Part shown: piece by piece, positions 54,050 to 64,000 of the stretch | Position numbering within the stretch: position 1 is the first letter of the stretch | Layout of the letters: each line of letters starts with the position of its first letter | Assembly: GCA_003996215.1 (NCBI GenBank) | Contig: QJPP01000843.1 | Span: 248,001-312,000, forward strand | Length of the DNA stretch: 64,000 bases | Origin: Jaltomata sinuosa | Lineage: Eukaryota > Streptophyta > Magnoliopsida > Solanales > Solanaceae | Direction of reading: 5' to 3' | The notes under the pieces: model-generated | Seen by the model: the letters and a program-made list of their open reading frames with translations, nothing else | Databases searched by the model: none | What the model was told of the DNA's origin: nothing | Program-made: the position numbers and the translations under genes

Positions 54050-55818
54050 TTTCTTTATTTGTTTTTGGTTATCTGTTGTTGTTTTTGGTGTTTTTTTAGG
54101 AATGCATAGATGGAGAAATTGAACAAGGGAAAGAAAGGCAAAATGGAGTCATGTGTTGGACTGCACAAGCATTTGTGTGTGTCGCACATCTTGTCGTATG
54201 ATGAAACAGATGCCTGAAGAAAATTTGGAAATTTGGAGGTAACATGTGGTTGGCCGTGTAGACCGCACGAGCCAAAGCGCGCATCGCACCTCCATCGCAT
54301 AGTGAAACAGATGCCTGGGCAAACCTAGGGGAGAAAAAGGGGCATGTGCAATATGCCATGCGATCCGCACCTTGGCTAGTGCGAATCGCATATCGCGGCG
54401 CACCAGGGATAAGTTTGAATTTTAATTGACCTAACCCGTTGACCGACCCGACCCAGAGCTGAGCTGGCCAACCTTTCTTCTTCTTTTTCTTTTAAAAATA
54501 ACCTTCTCTTCTTCTTCCACCATCTCTTCCTCAAACCCTTAAAATTTTCTCCTACAACTCTCTCTAAATCCCTCAAACCTCTCCATAAATCATCCCCTTA
54601 TCTCACCCATAATCCCCTCCATTCTATCACCACCGCCGTAGTCATCTATCTGGGAAAGTATTGCTGGTCACCTTTATCAAAAGAACAAAAAGCTTCAATT
54701 TTCACTCCTCTCTACATAATCTTCACTTGTGGTAAGTTTCCCAACGTTAAATACTTATTTCTATGAAGGTTGGGAACTCATATTGTGAAGCATGCTTATT
54801 AGAATTGTCATGTTGATTTTGGGTGAGATCCGAAAATTTTGGGTCCCCAAACTTAAGTTGTATTGATGATATCGCTATGTATCAACTTGGTAGAACTTTA
54901 ATTTTAGTAATGTATGTTGATTGGTAGTGATTTTTAGCTTAGAATTATGTGTTGGGGTGAAGTCTGAGTAACCTAGTTATGATGAATGAATGATTTGGAC
55001 CGATGATAGATTGGGTGACGTCGTTCTTAAGGGTAAATCATTGTTTGTCATAAGGTTTTGATTAAAAATTGAATTTTGAGGCTGGATTTCGCTGAATATA
55101 TACCTATAGTTTTTGTTTAGCATTATATTTGGGGTGTATGACCTTGTGCGGGGAGGAGGTTAAATGTTGCTAATGCTGTGAATATCCATGTGCAAGTGAG
55201 GGCTCGATGTTCCCAGAGATAGATGGGGTAACGTCCATCTTAAGGGAAGTCATTGAGTTCCTTTCTTATTTGTTTTTATATAAATGGAAGTTCGGGGAAG
55301 TATGAGTAACCTGAAGTTATGGTCATGTGATCCCTTGTTCCCCATTATTAATGTTGATTAGATTGTTGTGGGTGCTCGGTGCTTCGGCACATCTTGCTCT
55401 ATGAATCACATGGAAAATTCACGAGGACATAAGGAACTACAAATTCCAAATCGTGACTTTGTGTGTTTTGCATGAGATGCATATATCTTGATGTGCGAGT
55501 TGCATAAGGCATCACACCATGTTTAAAAAGAAAAAGGCAGGCCACTGATTTGAGGGGAAACGCCTAGTGTGACACGCACTTCTGATGGTGCGAACCGCAC
55601 CAGCTTCACACCTCGAAGGAAAATCCCTGTAGGATTATGTCTGCTTGTGTAATAGCACATGCGATGCGCAGTCTCTCTGGTGCGTTTCTCACGTGGTCCA
55701 CACAAGACGATAGTCACCTACTTTGTTTTTCTAATCCTTTGCATTTCATCCTTTGTAGTTGGCTAACTTCTTTTTAGGTTTTGTTTTCATTTTAGCTCAC
55801 AATATTCTTATGTAGAAC
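54050..55818 (+). promoter_or_regulatory. Candidate internal promoter, leader and intron before A3 ORF3
   Basis: GTGCGA-type words (about 54150-54410) are followed by TTTTAAAAATAACC (54490-54503, TATA-like), a long pyrimidine-rich leader (CTTCTTCTTCCACCATCTCT), and CTTGTGGTAAGTTTCCC (about 54726-54742), a good 5' splice donor also present in A1. About 1.07 kb of AT-rich, T-rich sequence follows, with a second word cluster (about 55490-55700) and TTCATTTTAG (55786-55795) as a possible acceptor, 24 bases before the ORF3 ATG. This arrangement is inferred; transcription has not been shown. Confidence 0.5.
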
Positions 55819-57305
55819 ATGTCTTCTAATAGGGGTAACACGGAGAGGATCTCACGTAGGCCAACATCTCTATCCTCCTCCAAGCCAACTAATAAAGGTA
55901 AAAGGAAAGTCACATCTGCCCGTGACAAAGTCTCTGAGGAGGAAAGGCTTCGGTTCGGAATGGAAGGCATGTGAGTTATCTATGATCATGATAGAGGTAG
56001 GACCTTCAATGAGGAGCAAAGCTTCAACCTGAATGTAGTGGGGGGAAATTTACCCAACATTCCCACTCAGTTTTCCAATCGTCAGTGGCAACCATTTCAG
56101 GAAGTACCCGGAACCTATTACAAGGAGTTAGTCTGAGATTTCTTCCCCTCGTATCAGACCTCACAGGAGGCTAAAGGCCACAAAGCAGGTTATGATAAAT
56201 TCCATGCATTGGAGTCAGTTACGGTTCGGGGAAAAAAAGTAAAGATCACTCCAGCTGCAATCAATGCAATCTATTAGAGAAATCCAATTGAATCAGCACC
56301 AGACCTCATGGAGAAGTTACTTCTCAAGCGTAAGCCTCTTGAATGGGCTGCCTCCATCATTGATCTTGACACACATCCTTGGACCACTATAGGGGTGAAA
56401 TTCCCCTCCTGACTTTGTACTTCGAGGCACACGTGTGGTATGACTTTGTGCGCTCCCGTCTGATACCTTCTCAAAATGACCAAAAGATAACACATGATGG
56501 AGCCATACTGGTAGCTGCAATCATGGTTGCAAACCATATCAATGAGGGTGAGGTCATTGAATTAGTTATAAAGAGTAAATCTCGAAGGAGTGGTGATGCA
56601 TTTCCCTTTTCGGTGCTAATTAGCAAACTTTGTGTACTAGCCGACATTCTTTTCTTTGACTGTGATACTCCTACTCCAGCCATTGGTGTATTTGATCTTG
56701 ACAAGAAAACTAACCGAGATTCCCCTCGATTCAAAAGGAGTAGGGAAGAAGCATCAATGGAGGTTGAGGATGATGACATTGATGCTTAAATACAAACCTT
56801 TCCTCCATCTCCTCTTGTTTCAGGAACACACACACCTCTAGCCGTTGTGCCCAGGGGGCCACTGTCTAACATTAGCCTCCAAGACATGGTCGACAAGAAT
56901 TACAATCATGAGAGGAAATTGGGGAAGATGTCCAATGAACTACTGTAGTTGATTGAAAAGGGAGTCAAGGGGGCCATGAAGGAAGTTGTGAAAAGAATTC
57001 TTAATCTGTGCAAACGTGTGGAAGAGTGTGAGAAATCTCTCAAGATCCTCCATAAAGACATGGGAAAGGGAAAAGGAAAAACGCCTGTGGTAGAAACATA
57101 TCTAACCACCCTGCCTCCACCTTGCTCCATTCCCGGACCAATGGATGGTGTGTTTGCAGACTATGAGGATGAGGTATTGTCTGGTAATGAAGATCAAGAG
57201 CAGGGTGATGATGTGAGTAAAAAGCCATCTGAGGAGGAAACACCTACTGAGGAAGATGATGATGAGGGGTACTCCTCCAGGGAGTTCCACCCTCTTTCCC
57301 ATTAA
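55819..57305 (+). pseudogene. Third ORF of A3, plant transposon-protein (Transposase_32-like)
   Basis: The ATG at 55819 starts MSSNRGNTERISRRPTSLSS, a basic Ser-rich N-terminus. Blocks then follow: RRGRTFNEEQ-like, TYYKELV, ALESVTVRGKKVKITPAAIN, a stop, a frameshift near 56400, then FEAHVWYDFVRSRLIPSQND, GAILVAAIMVANHINEGEVI and SGDAFPFSVLISKLC. These are hallmarks of the family annotated as putative plant transposon protein. The C-terminal part is helical (KGAMKEVVKRILNLCKRVEE) and ends in an acidic tail (EEETPTEEDDDEG). About five stops, several of them TGA where Arg is expected. No known catalytic motif; the role is unknown. Confidence 0.72.
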
Positions 57306-57310
57306 AGTAT

Positions 57311-57350
57311 GAGCATTGAGGGCAATGCTCCTTTTATAGGGAGGGGTGGC
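57311..57350 (+). promoter_or_regulatory. Internal hairpin plus purine tract after A3 ORF3
   Basis: GAGCATTG-AGGG-CAATGCTC (57311-57330) is a perfect 8-bp stem, starting five bases after the ORF3 stop, followed by CCTTTTATAGGGAGGGGTGG. It corresponds to 748-784 in A0. Confidence 0.65.
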
Positions 57351-57399
57351 TTTACTTGCTTTTGAGTGGTGCCCGTGAGTGGGTTTGAGACATTTAGTT

Positions 57400-57554
57400 G
57401 CCCTTGTCGAGCCATGTTGACATTTTGCTAGATTTTATTTGGCCCTTGTCAGGCATATTTGGATAATTATGATGTTTATTGCCCTTGTCGGGCCTTTACA
57501 TTTTGTTTTCTTCATGTTTGTTTTACCTTGAGCTTATTTGTTCCCTTGCCGGGC
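57400..57554 (+). repeat. GCCCTTGTCGGGC hairpin series (A3)
   Basis: Four copies lie at 57400-57412, 57442-57454, 57481-57494 and 57542-57554, with GCCCGTGAGTGGGT (57371) as a possible fifth. Each forms a 4-bp GCCC/GGGC-type stem. The series has the same position and similar spacing as in A1. Confidence 0.65.
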
Positions 57555-59332
57555 TTGATTTTTATTGTGTTGCCAGGTTGGTCTTACATGCTCCATTTTC
57601 TTGCTACCCGTGCTTTGCAAATGCGCTAAAGGCCTACGCCGAGGCTTATTTTAAAATGAATTATGAGCACAAAATTCGAATATTACCTTGTTAATAGTAG
57701 TTTAGAAATAAACTCTGAGGGTTCTCTTAATACCACAGTTCTTTCCCAAGGATCAAGAATTTTGATTATTTTCTTTTTCTTCTCTTTTGTTTTTCTGTCG
57801 AACTGGGTTGGTGTTTCCCTATGATAGATTGAGTGGAGACTTTCTTAAGAGAAAATGTCAAGTTTTAGTTTAGAATCTAGTATGTATTTGCTTGTCTCGA
57901 AATGGGCCCACCAAAAAATTTCTCGTGGCAAATTATTTTGAAAATAAAAGGAAGAGGGGAAATGAATTTTTGAGAAAAAGCATTCTCTTGTCATGACTTG
58001 CACACTCTCGCTTTGGCCTTATTGACTCACAAATGAGTGTGAAATGAACTTGGAATAGCTTGTCAAAAATCATTTGCCCCAATTGATTGTGAGACTAATG
58101 AAAGAAGTCTTGTGGCATGATGCCTTGTGTGGTGAGGCTTTACCCTGATTCTTGTGCATAAGTGTCATCTAGAACTTGCCCCAAATATGATTCAAGGCAA
58201 AATTCTAGGTGTGACCAAGCTTGCAAGATGAACTTAGGCCCTTTTTCACAGCCACTTTACCCAAATGACCTTCCACAACATCAAATCCTAGTGAACCCCT
58301 TTTAGCTTATGACCATTCTTTGGCACCTTGTAACACCTTTACCTTTTTGGAACCTCTATTTTGGCACCCATCCTCCCTAATTGCTTGAAAATGAAATGTA
58401 GGCTAAAAGCCTAAGTTTGGGGGGAAACCAAATACTACATAGGCAAATGCCTAAGTTTGGGGGTGCATGTGACCAAATGAGGAGAAGAAAAGAAGTGCAC
58501 TCTAAGTGCAAGGTAGCACCTTAAATTCCAATTGAAAATTGCTCCAAAAGATCAATCCAATGAGCAAATTGAAAAGCAAAAATAGGTGCTACCAAGTGAA
58601 GGTGGTATAAGGAGTTTGAGTGATCATGAGTGAAAAGAAGAAATCTTGGGTTGAGTGAGGGAGGAATAAGGTGAAGTTAAAATTGAAAATGTGAGTGGTG
58701 TTCGAAATGAGAACAAAGAGCATTAGGGAGGTGTAGTCACTTGATCCAAATTATATCATCACCTTGACCCTAGCCAACATCGTAACCCACAATTCCTTGG
58801 TGATTTTGAGCTTGGCCACCCTACATTAGTGGCAATATACATGAAGGGAAAACCTACGATTCGACGCATATGCACTTGAACTTCGTTGAAAGAGTGAGAA
58901 TCTTCTAATTGGTTCTCCTATAATCTCGTGTTTTGTGAATTGAATGATTGTGAGTGGGATTCTCTCTTGTGGTTAGTGGCATCATGCACTGGAATTGAAA
59001 CATAGAGTCTCTATTTAAATTGAGGGGAATGAATGAGACAAGTTGTGTGGCGAATCTCGAGGAATACCTTGACGGTCCATGCCGATGACTTGAGAAGCTT
59101 AAATGTCCTATTTTGAATGGCAAAAAGTTCCCTTGATTTTGCATAAGAAATGATGTCCTTTAGAAAAAGATTTTTAAATTATCAATTTCCCTGAGTTTGT
59201 GGTGCTCCAAATTGAGATAAGCATAGTTGTTTGAGTCTTTTATTTATTCTTTTTCTTAAATTTTAGTGTAGAGTAGTCTTTTGTGCCTTAATTGAGCCTA
59301 GAGCATAATTCATTCCTTGTCTTGTAAGTATC
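57555..59332 (+). other. Non-coding 3' UTR of A3
   Basis: Collinear with A0 and A1. Two hairpin-plus-tract modules: TAGGCT-AAA-AGCCTA (58399-58413) with AAGTTTGGGGGG, and TAGGC-AAAT-GCCTA (58440-58453) with AGTTTGGGGGTG (to 58465). No gene is seen. Confidence 0.65.
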
Positions 59333-59369
59333 TTTCTCGAGGATAAGCAATAGTTCAAGTTTGGGGGTT
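59333..59369 (+). promoter_or_regulatory. Decayed AGGA hairpin and polypurine tract (A3)
   Basis: TTTCTCG-AGGA-TAAGCAA keeps the loop but has lost several stem pairs compared with A0 and A1. CAAGTTTGGGGGTT follows and the LTR starts at 59370. Confidence 0.7.
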
Positions 59370-59772
59370 TGATAAGTCGGTAATAGACCAACTTATTGAG
59401 CCTATATCCATGAATTATTGCCGTGTTTTGAATAGATTTAGAGGTTGTTATGGCCTTTATTAATGTCTATGTAGGTACTTTTGATAGATGATGATAAAAA
59501 AGGAAACAGATCCAAAAAGAGCTCAAATTGAGTGAAGTGTGAAGTGTTCGAAAGGCTGAAGATTATGACAGGAGATGCGGTGGCCATGCAGGTGTGAACC
59601 ATACCTCCTTCGCACAAAAGCATAAAGTCACTAAAGAGTCTGTCACAAGGTATGGTCGTTGTGCGACGCGCACATCTTGAGGTGCAAACTGTACCCCCTT
59701 TGCATGGAGTTCCCAATTCTAGCTGAAGTCAATGGTTCAACCGGAGGCGGCGTGCGACACGTACATCACAAT
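59370..59772 (+). repeat. A3 3' LTR, truncated
   Basis: It starts TGATAAGTCGGTAATAGACC and follows the 5' LTR for about 400 bases through the word cluster (GTGCGACGCGCACATC near 59660), then stops at the junction with D2. Confidence 0.82.
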
Positions 59773-61529
59773 GATACCTCTCCTCCGGCACACCTGGCAC
59801 GTAGCCCCTGTTCCAGATTGGCAAGTTCTATGGAGGTCCTAAACCACATACTAAATCTCGTAATCTCAATATAATCGTCCAGAGTGTATTTGGATCAAAA
59901 CAAGTAACCCAAGTCTCAAAATGCATGCCAAGAGCCTATACAGGTCTAAATTAGTGTATCAAGTCTCAATAACTCCATCAAGGGTGCCAAGACATAACCG
60001 GGTCTAAAACAGTAGTAAAATAAGTCTGACACTCGGCTCTACCCAGCCTAGTATCATTTCAAACCAATAGTAAAACCCAGCCTAGTATCATTTCAAACCA
60101 ATAGTAAACCATGTCTAGCACTCCGACTCTATCGAGTCTAGTAATAGTACACAAACCGGTGATAAAATAATCCTTTTAACTCTTTTACCCCAAAAAGATC
60201 CACGAAAGTTAGTTCCAAACCTTTTATAACCATTTTTATTGAAAATATGCCATCGGGGCCATGTAAGGTTTAGAAATCCATTTATAATAGGCCTGAAGCC
60301 AAAACAGTAGTAAAACATGTAGACAACCTCTTTATATGCATGATAATGGCATGCCAAATCACAAATAACAGCCCAACGACTCACAATCAACCTATTGGTC
60401 CTGCACAGGCTCCAATCGCTCTATAACAAATATAAACATTATTACAATCATATATTGATGTTCGAAACTCACAAATATTCCAAAATAACCCATCATTTAT
60501 GGTCGAAAGTCAAATACAAGGCCACACAAGAACACAAGGGTGATACTACTAACTATAGCTAATACTACAACCATAGGAGCGAAAATAAGATGGATGTGAA
60601 GTAGAGTATAAGATCTGGGGTACCAAGCTAATAAGCCCAACCCAAGGATGCTAATTAGTACAATTATAGCCTATATATGAAAAGTCTAGAAGAGTTAAAC
60701 CGTAACCTACCATTCGTATGATGATAAGCTGCTAGAACAATGATGTTTAAGCCCGAACTGGTTCAAGAAGCTCGAAACAACATTCAAACTATCATAAACA
60801 TAAACTACACATTAAAATGAAGCTAAGGATACCCATATTGTTAAAAGTATAGTCGGTTCAAAATTTAGGCCACAAGCAGGCCAATGGCCCCGCAACCCAA
60901 AGCCAAAAATGAAAGAGTGAATAGTGATAACCACACTCCCATGATCGCTTTCTCAGAATATTCGAAGAAATTGGCCATGGAAATGGATCAAAATAGCCTA
61001 CAGTCTATAAGAACAACATATGGAATCGATGAAGAGGATTTACAGAATCAATGAGGAACTTATCAAATTAGAGCTAAGGAAACAATCATAGAACTGAGAA
61101 TTTCCACCCTAACACCAGGAATTAAAGCTAAACAAAGAAATATGGAGCTTGAGCTGAATATTAATGGAGAATTCAGTTTTGGGTGTGATGAAAATGAAGA
61201 GGGGAGTTAATATACTGCCCAGGGGTCCTTATTTGCGGTCACAAAGAGACACTACGTGGTCACGAGGATCATGCTCTCTAGACCATCACAATCGTGAGGA
61301 CTAGCCACACGGTCATGAAGAAAAAGAGGGAAGGGGATTTATTGCGGTTGCAAGGAAGGATCTCAGAATCACGTAGAGCAAAGGAGGTTGGGTCCACTAG
61401 CCCTTCATCATGATTGCCTGAAGGGACCCTTATGGTTATGATGAACATCGAGGCAGACCATCACGGTCGCGATTAAGGTCGTAGGCCTACACCTGCAATA
61501 ATAACCAGCAGAAACTTAGAGGGGAAGAA
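59773..61529 (-). repeat. D2, partial D-family LTR
   Basis: The reverse strand is collinear with the D1 5' LTR from the B insertion site (17878) through 24854 to about 26412, without C1. It includes D-type words at about 61240-61490. A 34-base tandem duplication (60042-60075 and 60076-60109, CCCAGCCTAGTATCATTTCA...) is unique to this copy. It breaks off at the A3 LTR; the other end carries AAGAA (61525-61529), the TTCTT target duplication of B2. Confidence 0.85.
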
Positions 61530-63638
61530 TGGCATACCCCGAGGCTACCCCATAGATGTAACACGGTACTTAGTGTCACAAGTGACCCTAAGCTAACCCA
61601 TGGTGTAGCATATCTAGACAATTTTAGTTAAAAACATATACTATGAGGAAGCTAAAAAAAATTTAATATCTGAAGTGGGAAAGAGCCCAAAACATGTCTG
61701 AATATAAAAATATATAGAGAGTATAATGATGAATGAAAACAACACTAACAACCTAATAGCTGATTTAGTCTATGTCTGAAAGCCTCTAACTTATATGAGT
61801 TGTTGGGACATGCTCCCCGCTAACACTACTAATCTGAAACTAAAATATAAAGACTGAAAGGTAAAAACATGTCTATCATCGTCAAACTATGAGGACTCAC
61901 CAATGAAGCTGCCGAGTGACGTCTGGAAGTCAATCTAAGTGCATTCTGGATGCTGACTGCCTGAACCTACATTAAAAAATAATGTAGCACAAAAGTATGC
62001 GTCAGTACTTCTAATGTACTGAGCATGCGGGATATGTGCTAAATTGGACAACATAACAGCTGAACAGGGAATATACATACTGAAGCATAAACTGAATAGT
62101 AAGCTGGATGCAATGACCAAGTACTAGCATGAACATATAATATACTGAGCTGAATAACTGAAATAGATACTGCCTACATGGTTAATACAATATAAGTCTG
62201 ATTGTGGGAGATATTATTAACCAATATACCCCAAGTTGAGCTAACTGTGGGGCCAACCTGTGACCCTAGATAGAAGGGTGTTCATACCTTGCCAAGGGTA
62301 CGAACAAAGCTGACATGGATCCACTAAACTGATGTCCGTAAGGGACAATGGTTCAAGCCTAATGTGATGGGTGACCACTTTAGAACCTACGGTTGCGTCG
62401 TAGTTCTGGGAATCAGAGATTGCTACTAAAGGTCTCAGCCTAAAATGGCAGGTGAGCCTTCATCCCTTCATCCTCTCGATGCTAAGTCTACTCCTAACTA
62501 AATACATAAGCACTAAAATGCAAGCTGAAATACTGGATAACTCAAAATACTGATAATCGTCTGAGAATGCAATAATACATATACTGAAACTGATGGCATT
62601 CTAATTCCAAAGTATGATTGTCTGAATTATCTACCTAGCAAGTATAGTTTATGCATACTAAATTTAAGACAAGCTAGTTAATCAGTTCTATACATATGAC
62701 TATGCTAATTCTCCAAGAAACATAAAATAAATATCATTTAAACAATAACATCTGAATTGAAAGGAATCCCTAAGATTTAAGAACCCTAGGTCTGAATATT
62801 TTATGGAGAACTGAAGAACTGACTGAATTCTAGGGACCTAGTGGGTAAAAGGAACCCACTAGAGAAATCCCACATACATGGAGAAGAAACTATGGAGGAA
62901 ATCTTTGGGTTTAGGGCTGAGCTTGAAGAAGACCTCCTGCTTGTTCTTGAGAGAAAACTGTCGCCTTTTTTTCTTATTTTCTTTTTAAGTTTGATGATTT
63001 TAGGAGAATAGATGATTTAGGTAGTTTTTGACTAATAAACAAGGCTTAGAATGACCAAAATATCGTAGCTTAGGCATTAAATGAGGTAGGAAAAGTTTGG
63101 AATGCCCCTGGAAAAATTAAAAGAAAACTGCTAAAATTCGCGACTCAGGTTCCACAGATGGGTTCCACGACTCGTGAAAACCTGTCGTGGTTCCTTGACC
63201 TTTTCATCAGGCTGCGGGTCTGAGTCCCATAACTTGGGTTCACAACCCGTGGAACCATCCACGGTTCATGGAACCCTCTCGTGGTTCTCAGTACAAGAAG
63301 TTTGGGCTGCGGGATATGGGTTCCACGAGTGGGGTTCATGACTCGTGGAAACTTCCATGGTTCATGGATCCCACTCGTGTATCTTGGGAATCTCCTGTAG
63401 GGAAGGTTTCATAGATGGTATCTATGGTCCGTGGAAACTTCTATGGTCCATGATCTTGGTTCATGAAATAAACTTCAGAGGGACTGGCCTATGATGTTAT
63501 TTCACCGAGTCCAGTCCATAACTCGTGGATAGTTACACGGCTCGTGGATCTGACTCGTGGAATAACTGACACGTGGAAAAATTAATTTCTTCAGGTTTTC
63601 TGAGCTAAGTCTGGGCTTGGAAGTTCTGGGGTGTTCCA
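61530..63638 (-). repeat. B2 3' LTR
   Basis: On the reverse strand it starts TGGAACACCCCAGAACTTCC and ends GGGGTATGCCA. About 2.1 kb, collinear with both B1 LTRs. The CCACGAG/CTCGTGG word cluster is at about 63140-63565. Confidence 0.9.
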
Positions 63639-63844
63639 ATTTCTCACCCTTGGGTCATTAGTCCTCGAATAAAGACTAGACAAGTTGAGTTTGGAGGGAA
63701 GGAACTGCAATCCCTACAAAACGAGTAGTAGAAACTGATGTCTAACTGAACTAATTCGCATGAGTATGCAAATATGTTGAAATGCAAGAATAGCTGAGGG
63801 GACATGATACTGAGGCTAAAGTACATGAGAGTAAATCAAGAAGC
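63639..63844 (-). promoter_or_regulatory. 3' untranslated end of B2 with AGGA hairpin
   Basis: On the reverse strand TTTATTCG-AGGA-CTAATGA (63655-63672) keeps the AGGA loop and part of the stem; AAGGGTGAGAAAT follows as the purine tract. Confidence 0.65.
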
Positions 63845-64000
63845 TGGAGAGGAACTATTACCTCAAGATGAAACTCAATCGGAGGGAAAGAGGTGAGGGT
63901 ACTTAGCCATTCATGGCCGCTTATGCTTCCCAAATAGCTCCCTCTACGTACAGATTTCTCTACAAAACCTTCACTGAAGCGACCTCCTTATTTCTCAACC
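63845..64000 (-). pseudogene. Chromodomain-like C-terminus of B2 pol
   Basis: The reverse strand reads LRNKEVASVKVL, a stop, RNLYVEGAIWEA, a stop, then decayed KYPHLFPSD-like sequence, matching B3 (40630-40750). The rest of pol lies beyond the window. Confidence 0.75.

Larger units (their letters stand above)
51038..59772 (+). mobile_element. Athila-type element A3: gag plus ORF3, no pol
   Basis: 5' LTR 51038-52526, primer site, gag (52655-53986), post-pol motif, long leader-like spacer, third ORF (55819-57305), hairpin series, 3' UTR, polypurine tract, and a 3' LTR cut off at about 59772. No protease, RT, RNase H or integrase sequence lies between gag and the post-pol motif, which are about 12 bases apart. 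It is the most complete example here of the gag-ORF3 layout, shared in part by A1. Confidence 0.85.
61530..64000 (-). mobile_element. Tekay-type chromovirus B2, 3' end only
   Basis: The reverse strand enters the window in the chromodomain (64000 to about 63845), followed by the hairpin and purine tract and a full 3' LTR (63638-61530) ending TATGCCA next to TTCTT. It sits at exactly the same position in the D LTR as B1, in the opposite genomic orientation but the same orientation relative to D. Confidence 0.88.

Noticed and set aside
55819..57305. ORF3 considered as a DNA transposase or an envelope gene
   Set aside because: No DDE core, no transmembrane or signal segment is visible. The family name 'transposon protein' is an annotation label; the context is a retrotransposon.

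Overview
Plant nuclear DNA made up, as far as I can read it, entirely of nested LTR retrotransposons. I find no host gene, tRNA, rRNA or CRISPR array. The LTRs and polyproteins look like Ty3/gypsy elements of a eudicot, most like Solanaceae (inference from family resemblance). The gene-poor, stacked layout suggests pericentromeric heterochromatin.

Two lineages are present. Athila-type elements have an Asp-tRNA-like primer site (TGGCGCCGTTGCCGGGGA and variants) and LTRs running TGAT...ATCA. They form family A (copies A0, A1, A3) and family C (C1, C2). Tekay/Del-type chromoviruses have the initiator-Met primer site (TTGGTATCAGAGC) and a chromodomain-like pol C-terminus. They form family B (B1, B2, B3), family D (D1, D2) and fragment E.

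Layout: 1-3938 is the 3' part of A0 (integrase end, long 3' UTR, 3' LTR). 4027-37320 is A1, split by D1 (7922-33712). The 5' LTR of D1 is itself split by B1 (8581-17877, 5-bp duplication TTCTT) and by reverse-strand C1 (18043-24848, duplication ATTGC). 37321-39060 is fragment E. 39061-51037 is reverse-strand B3, split by C2 (41918-49335, duplication CACGC). 51038-59772 is A3. 59773-61529 is a reverse-strand D LTR piece (D2), followed by reverse-strand B2 (61530 to the window end), which sits at the same D-LTR position as B1. Insertion order: A1, then D1, then B1 and C1; and B3, then C2. C1 is youngest: its two LTRs are nearly identical.

Most coding regions are broken. C1, C2, A1 and A3 all lack reverse transcriptase and integrase. 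C1 and C2 keep gag-protease; A3 keeps gag plus a third ORF of the plant 'transposon protein' (Transposase_32-like) type; A1 keeps gag-protease plus a remnant of that ORF. Such elements would have needed enzymes supplied in trans.

The signals most worth pursuing are non-coding. (1) Small hairpins with different stems but a near-constant AGGA or GGGA loop lie directly 5' of the polypurine tract in both lineages; in the Athila-type families hairpin plus tract modules recur along the 3' UTR, with a compensatory base-pair change between C1 and C2. (2) Each family carries its own cluster of short CpG-rich palindromic words in the LTR, ending just upstream of a TATA box in families A, C and D. (3) The third ORF of A3 has what looks like its own leader and intron. 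(4) GCCCTTGTCGGGC hairpins are repeated downstream of that ORF.
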